Part shown: in pieces, positions 58,994-64,000 of the stretch
Numbering within the stretch: the first letter of the stretch is position 1
Layout of the letters: every line of letters begins with the position of its first letter
Assembly (NCBI RefSeq): GCF_002288925.2
Contig: NW_022098069.1
Location: 69,726,312 to 69,790,311, forward strand
Reading direction: 5' to 3'
Source of the DNA: Delphinapterus leucas
Lineage: Eukaryota > Chordata > Mammalia > Artiodactyla > Monodontidae
Length of the DNA: 64,000 nt
Notes under the pieces: model-generated
Databases searched by the model: none
What the model saw: the letters and a program-made list of their open reading frames with translations, nothing else
Told to the model about the DNA's origin: nothing
Program-made: the position numbers and the translations under genes

Positions 58994-59878
58994 AAACGGT
59001 TCAATTTTATAGGAAGAAAGCAGGTTTTAAGCAAATGTTATGATAATTGAACTGGATAGGTACTAATTTGATTCATATTTACTATTACCATCCAAGTGGC
59101 CACTATTTTCTACTCTGTTACAATGGGGGCTTAACATTGAGTTTTCTGTTCATTTTGTCACCAGGTTGTAATTTTCTTGGAGATCAGTCCTCAGAGAATT
59201 AAATAAAGGCCATTTTAGTAATCAGTCCGTGAAGGTGATAAAATTGTCTTATGGTCCATTAGTTACACTTTGATGTCCAGCATCTATTAAATAAACCAAG
59301 GTTTAGGCAGCAGGGAAGAATATAATAGAGGCTTCATTGCTACTAAGAATTACAAAAGATGACAAAACTGTGTAATAAGGTTTTCTAATAACAGTAGTAA
59401 CACAAAATCTGAAAATTATTTTAAAATATCATTTAAGCACTTTTTATTATGAGAAGATGTGGGAAATAGGAAGGAACAGCTTGAATTTTAACTCATGGTA
59501 AAATCAGTGTTGCAGCTTGCACGTGTGCCCACCCACACTCCAAATAACTACCACCCGTAACCAAATACAGTACAAATATCTCTGTATCACTATTATGTTA
59601 AAGACTAGATAAAAAATTTGGGAAGTATGAGAGCCTTAGCATTAGGTCTCAAATTTAAAATTCTAAAACCTAGAGTTTATAGCTAACTCTTTCATTTTAA
59701 AAACAGTCAGAAAGCTTAATCTTCCCTAGAGCAGCTGTAACTCAAACTGGATTGTGTAGAACTTCACATAAGGGGCTGCAGGTCTGGCTCTTGCCTTGGG
59801 AATAGTGAGGACCACTGCCAGCAGTCTTCATGGCTTCTTACTTTTGTTTTAGTTTGGGAAGATGTGAGGAGGTGGAAT
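58994..59878. other. Unique sequence, nothing recognised
   Basis: No repeat or gene is supported in these ~880 bases. Confidence 0.45.
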
Positions 59879-60394
59879 TGAGACAGGCTGGGACCTGGGA
59901 TCCTTTGCTGGGACCTGGGACCATTTGTGGCAGTGCTGCAATGCTTGCACCTGGACACACCTCTCCTTGAGCAACAGAATACAAAGAAACTGTACAGGAC
60001 TAAAAATAACTGCATGAATGATCAGTTGGGACACATTCTGAACCCAAAAGATACAAAGAGACCAAAAAACCCAACTGCCACTTTTGAAGAGCCTGGAGCA
60101 AAAACAGGGTGTTGGAAGCAAAAGCAGGGTGCTGCGCATGGCCCCTGCACTCACCACCACTTATGGGGTGGGCAAAAACACCTAAGCCACCCCTCTGGAG
60201 ATACCCCTACCCTCACTCCATATAAGGAACAAGCTTGCCCCCGCTCAGGGAGTGAGCACAAAAGGGAACCTGTTGTTTGTTCTCGCTCCCCCCTGCTGCA
60301 GCAGGGGCCCCAAAAAAGCCTTGCCTGAATTTCTTGTCTGGCCTCTAGTCGATTTCTATTGACTGGGGAAGGCCAAGAACCCTGGTCGGTAACA
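59879..60394 (+). mobile_element. Solo LTR of a class-I endogenous retrovirus
   Basis: A 516-bp unit beginning TG (tgagacaggctggg) and ending CA (ctggtcggtaaca). It is flanked by a 4-bp direct repeat gaat (59875-59878 and 60395-60398), the duplication size of gammaretrovirus-like ERVs. A TATA-like tataag is at 60221-60226, and a degenerate poly-A signal (A6) at 60312-60317 precedes 'gccttgcctgaatttcttgt'. Two 20-bp tandem duplications lie in its U3 part (59888-59927 and 60097-60136). No internal gag, pol or env region is present, so only the LTR remains, presumably after LTR-LTR recombination. The frames 59764-60456 over it are not genes. Confidence 0.82.
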
Positions 60395-60398
60395 GAAT

Positions 60399-61005
60399 GG
60401 AAAAAAAGAGGAACCAAGTCATAGAGCTTCTGTACTCTACTATCCCTTGCATCCATCCCGTGCTTCTAGTCCACGGTGTATGGACAGATGCAGTAGCATC
60501 TTAAATCATCTTCTCACTCCTACTCTCTTCCTAATACATACAACACAAAACTCATTTCCCGAGTGAAGCTCCCAGGTTATTTTTCTCCTGTTCCAAATAT
60601 ATCTTCAGTAACTTTTTACCTTGTACTGAATTGATTTAAATGATTAAATTGACATCTGGCATAAGATTTTTCCCCTTAATTTCCAGTCATCATGCCCTTG
60701 AAGTGTGCTCTCCAGTCTTTTAGGTATGTGAAGGGAGTAAGTTGGTAGAAAAACCCTCAGCTAACACGAATGCATTGGAATTATCACTGACATGACACAT
60801 GTGTGGGGTTACATGAAAATGAATTTCCATCTAAGGTTTTAGTAAATTTATATATGATGTTATTAATATCAATTCTATAATGTGCTATCGCAGTTAACCA
60901 GTTGTGCTTGCCTCACACATACAAGGCGAGATCTTCTATTTTGACTGTCTATCATCAAAACTGTTAGCATTATGGGAAAGCTCTCAGGAGATCCACTGTA
61001 ATTAC
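60399..61005. other. Unassigned sequence
   Basis: No repeat or gene supported. Confidence 0.4.
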
Positions 61006-61017
61006 AGAGCAGATAAC

Positions 61018-61227
61018 ATTTTTTTTTTTTTTTGCGGTACGCGGGCCTCTCACTGCTGTGGCCTCTCCCGTTGCGGAGCACAGGGTCCGGACACACAGGC
61101 TCAGCAGCCATGGCTCACGGGCCCAGCCGCTCCGCGGCATGTGGGATCTTCCAGGACTGGGGCGTGAACCCGTGTCCCCTGCATCGGCAGAAGGACTCTC
61201 AACCACTGCGCCACCAGGGAAGACCTG
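61018..61227 (-). mobile_element. CHR-2-like SINE
   Basis: Reversed copy with a T15 tail (61019-61033), ending 'ccaccagggaagacc'. A 12-bp target duplication, agagcagataac, lies at 61006-61017 and 61228-61239. Frames crossing it (60875-61263) are artefacts. Confidence 0.94.
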
Positions 61228-61440
61228 AGAGCAGATAACTCTTGACTCCTGTTTCCTCCTCATATATTGAGTGGTCCCATGATACCTTTATAATCCAAAG
61301 GTCTGAGAGTGTCTTAACTGTAGAGACACCTAGAATCTACTCTCCACAGGGAGAAGGAGCTGGCCAGCACCACATATGCAAAAGCTTTACTTCTGAAAGA
61401 GCACCAGGTGTTTAAATGGGATCTTATCTGGCCTGATAAA

Positions 61441-61600
61441 CAAGCAGCTTTCAGAATGTAGACTCCTTATGTTCTAATATTGCCACTCTATGCTGTGTAG
61501 CTTTGAGCAATTTCTGAATCTCAGGTCCCATCTTTGAAAAAGTAAAATAAAAACCAGGATTAGAGAGATATTTGAATAAAAATATTTGGCTATTGAACTG
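61441..61600 (+). repeat. MIR SINE fragment
   Basis: Forward MIR: 'gtgtagctttgagcaatttctgaatctcagg' and 'cccatctttgaaaaagtaaaataa' correspond to 'tgtgaccttgggcaagttacttaacctct' and 'ctcatctgtaaaatgggg'. Confidence 0.6.
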
Positions 61601-62110
61601 AAAGGAACTTTGTCTACAGTTTTTTGTTTGTTTGTTTGTTTCTGGAGAACTAAGGTAAGTCAAATCCAGGGAATGAGAAGTAACATGGGGTGAAGGAATT
61701 TGTATTTTGGCATTTATAAAGACAGGTGTTGATGATTGAACCCTCACTAAAAAAAGTTCTATAAAAAGACACTCTATGTAGATTCACAAATGCCTTGTAA
61801 TCATTTAATTCTAGTTCAACATTTTTCTAGTTTGGGGGAAGTGGCATGGAAAATTTATTAACAACCATGAATTAAGAATGAAGGTTATATAAGTGGATGT
61901 TTCTGCTTTGAAACTACAAATATTACTTCTCTCATTCTGAAAATAGGTCGAACATAGCTTTTAAATGTTACCTGATGGGGACTGCCTGATAAATAATACT
62001 TTAATGCAAATATTTATACTTTTTATAAAGATAAATGATAAAAAACAAGCCTCTGTTTGGAGGTATCTATTAGGTGTTTAGAAACAAATTATTAAAAAAA
62101 AACAAAACAA
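61601..62110. other. Unassigned AT-rich sequence with a (GTTT)n run
   Basis: A short (GTTT)5-like run is at 61622-61640; nothing else recognised. Confidence 0.45.
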
Positions 62111-62124
62111 AAAAAACCTAGCTT

Positions 62125-62323
62125 GGGCTTCCCTGGTGGCGCAGTGGTTGAGAGTCCGTCTGCCGATGCAGGGGACACGGGTTCGTGCCCCGGTCCGGGA
62201 AGATCCCACGTGCCACGGAGCGGCTGGGCCTGTGAGCCATGACTGCCGAGCCTGCGCGTCCGGAGCCTGTGCTCTGCGGCGGAAGAGGCCACAGCAGTGA
62301 GAGGCCCGCGTACTGCAAAAAAT
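62125..62323 (+). mobile_element. CHR-2-like SINE
   Basis: Near-complete short-type copy from 'gggcttccctggtggcgcag' to 'gaggcccgcgtactgc' and a short A tail. Target duplication aaaaaacctagctt (62111-62124) and aaaaaactagctt (62324-62336) differs by one base. Minus frames across it are artefacts. Confidence 0.94.
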
Positions 62324-62336
62324 AAAAAACTAGCTT

Positions 62337-63943
62337 ATCTACCAGCAGAAATGTAAGTATTATTTAGCACCTGCTAGGTGTTTTGTATGATACCAGGTGC
62401 TGTGAAGGATAAAGAGACATTTAAACCTTAACAAATATAGTAAAAATGGCATTTAAGCCCCAGTTCCCCGGAAAAGAGAGCCTGTGGTGGAGCTTACGTA
62501 ATGTTTTCTTGGAGGAGTATAATCCCGAGGGAAGCGAGGAGAAGGGGAAAAATGGATGTGAGTCAGAGAAGGAGGAAATCTAAATACAAATGCTACATTA
62601 CTGTGTTGGCCAGGGCTTAACAAGGAAAGACGGAATAAATAGGGTGTTTCTGGAGAAGTAACATGGCATGCTGTGCGCTGAAATAGCTGGGTGGGAAGGC
62701 ATAACCGAGAATTTGCCCGCTTATCTTTCCCCTCCCTCCCTCTCCTTCTGTTTCTTGAATTCCCTGCACCCCCAGGTCTGTCCTTCAGCCCTTCTGTGCA
62801 GTCCCCCAGGTCAGCCAGAATCTCGGTGAGTACCGCTGGGTAGGACTTAGGTGCTGGGGATTGTTTGGCTCCAACTGTCCAGGTGCAAAGGAGACCATTC
62901 TGCTGGAAGATGAGGTGATGCTGGTCCGGGTGTCCAGGCTTTCAATGCTGAGGAAGCAGAGCAAGTAGCAGAGGAAAGCAGGGGGCAGATGAGAATAGTC
63001 CCATCTGGGGAGGTGCGTAAATTGGGCCTCCAGAAAATAGGGTTTTCTACTGGACAATGGTTTTAAAAAGTGCTTTCGGTGTGCAGAGAATTGAGAGATC
63101 CCTGGCTCTTTTGGAATTGTTTTTGAACCTTTATTTTAAGAAAGAAGAGGAAACAAACATTGAAAGTATGCCTGCGTGATGCCAAGACTGATTTGTTTTA
63201 AAAGAAACTTGGAATAAACACCGGATACACAAACTTTGTAGTGGAGAATACAGCATATTCAAAAAGAAACTAAGGAACTTGGAAAGGAAGAGTGAAGGGT
63301 CATATGTACCAGATACTAAAATGGATTTAATCACATTTAAAGAAAAATTTGTACAAATGGTTAGCCAGATAAAATAATTTATAACTTACATTTCATATTT
63401 CTGGTGTCAAGAAAAGATCCTCTTTTATTACTTTGCCAATCACTCTTATGACACACAAGAGAAAAATACAAAGTCAACCAAAAATAAATTCCTCATTTCA
63501 AGCAAGATGGTGAACAGAAATAGCTAGCCTTTGTTAAGGTTTCTGATTTATTTATGGACTTCTCTACATCATGGAAAACACTTTGGTTACTTTCTTACTG
63601 TTCCATTAGGAGAGAAAAGCAGTAATAGATTTATAAAAATTGTAACTTCAAAGAATTGTCTGAGAGCATGTTTGGAGAAAAAGATCCAGAGACCCAGGCA
63701 ATGTTACAAGTAAATAATTAATTTAAATGATCCTAAATTATAAAAATAACAGAAATCATATGTCCACCTTTTTGTTCTAGGCTCACCTTTGTCTTCCCAG
63801 AAAATTTTGTATTCTATCCTCTAAAACAGCGCTTCTTCCAGGGTAATGCGCTGTTTGATGTTGAAATATGTAGCAAAATCTGTATAAAAAGCATTTCGTA
63901 GAGATAAACAGGAAGTCATTCACTCTTTAAAAAAGACTTGTAT
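62337..63943. other. Largely unique sequence with a possible small exon
   Basis: Positions 62440-62690 might include an old repeat that I cannot name. A polypyrimidine tract followed by cag and, 50 bases on, ggtgagt occurs at 62725-62830 (see the exon candidate). The remainder shows nothing. Confidence 0.4.
62776..62825 (+). other. Candidate 50-bp exon
   Basis: A C/T tract (62725-62773) ends in cccccag at 62769-62775. A 50-bp segment follows that is open in one frame, then gtgagt at 62826-62831, a strong 5' splice-site match. The phase would be 50 mod 3 = 2. I do not recognise the encoded residues, and short exon-like sites also occur by chance in GC-richer stretches. Confidence 0.2.
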
Positions 63944-64000
63944 GAGCTTCCCTGGTGGCGCAGTGGTTGAGAGTCTGCCTGCCGATGCAGGGGACACGGG
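63944..64000 (+). mobile_element. CHR-2-like SINE, cut by the window edge
   Basis: Begins 'gagcttccctggtggcgcag' and continues to 'gatgcaggggacacggg' at the last base, so at least the tRNA-derived head is present and the rest lies beyond the window. Confidence 0.93.

Noticed and set aside
59764..60456. Several open frames of 83 to 133 codons
   Set aside because: They cover the solo LTR, which does not code for protein.

Overview
The window looks like ordinary mammalian nuclear DNA from a cetacean, probably a toothed whale. The main evidence is ten copies of the tRNA-Glu-derived CHR-type SINE, with the head gggcttccctggtggcgcag and an internal pol III box B. The genome-specific L1 3' ends are of the cetartiodactyl type. 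Alongside them are old mammal-wide repeats: MIR, L2, L1M, ERVL-MaLR LTRs, and Tigger-like and hAT-like DNA transposons. I found no protein-coding gene, no rRNA or tRNA gene and no CRISPR or prokaryotic feature that I can support. The open reading frames are short and mostly fall in repeats or are explained by chance, so the window reads as intergenic or deep-intronic sequence.

Layout. Positions 1-21.8 kb are AT-rich and contain only old repeats: L2, MIR, two MaLR LTRs (3.0 and 9.7 kb), a Tigger-like element with TA target sites (11.8 kb), and L1 3' ends at 2.4, 15.6 and 16.2 kb. There is no CHR SINE here. From 21.8 to 27.8 kb lies one very old plus-strand L1M copy in pieces (5' region, ORF1, inter-ORF, endonuclease, reverse transcriptase). 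It is interrupted by a younger 5'-truncated L1, a MIR and a CHR-1-like SINE with a perfect 16-bp target-site duplication. From 27.8 to 52 kb the sequence is largely unique. It holds scattered SINEs, several microsatellites, a 118-nt imperfect hairpin at 35.0 kb and a perfect 22-bp inverted repeat at 49.7 kb. From 52 to 64 kb repeats are dense: SINEs, a twin-primed (internally inverted) L1 at 53.4-54.05 kb, another L1 with a 12-bp duplication, MaLR LTRs, an L2 3' end, and a solo class-I ERV LTR at 59.9-60.4 kb with a 4-bp duplication.

No genes working together can be described. The informative content is insertion history (target-site duplications, nesting, inversion) plus a few unexplained structures: the 35.0-kb hairpin, the 49.7-kb palindrome, a possible 50-bp exon at 62.8 kb and a homeodomain-like motif cluster at 44.95 kb. 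I did not see an undescribed biological system. Repeat family names come from recognising consensus-like stretches by eye. Edges without a target-site duplication are approximate, often by 10-50 bases.
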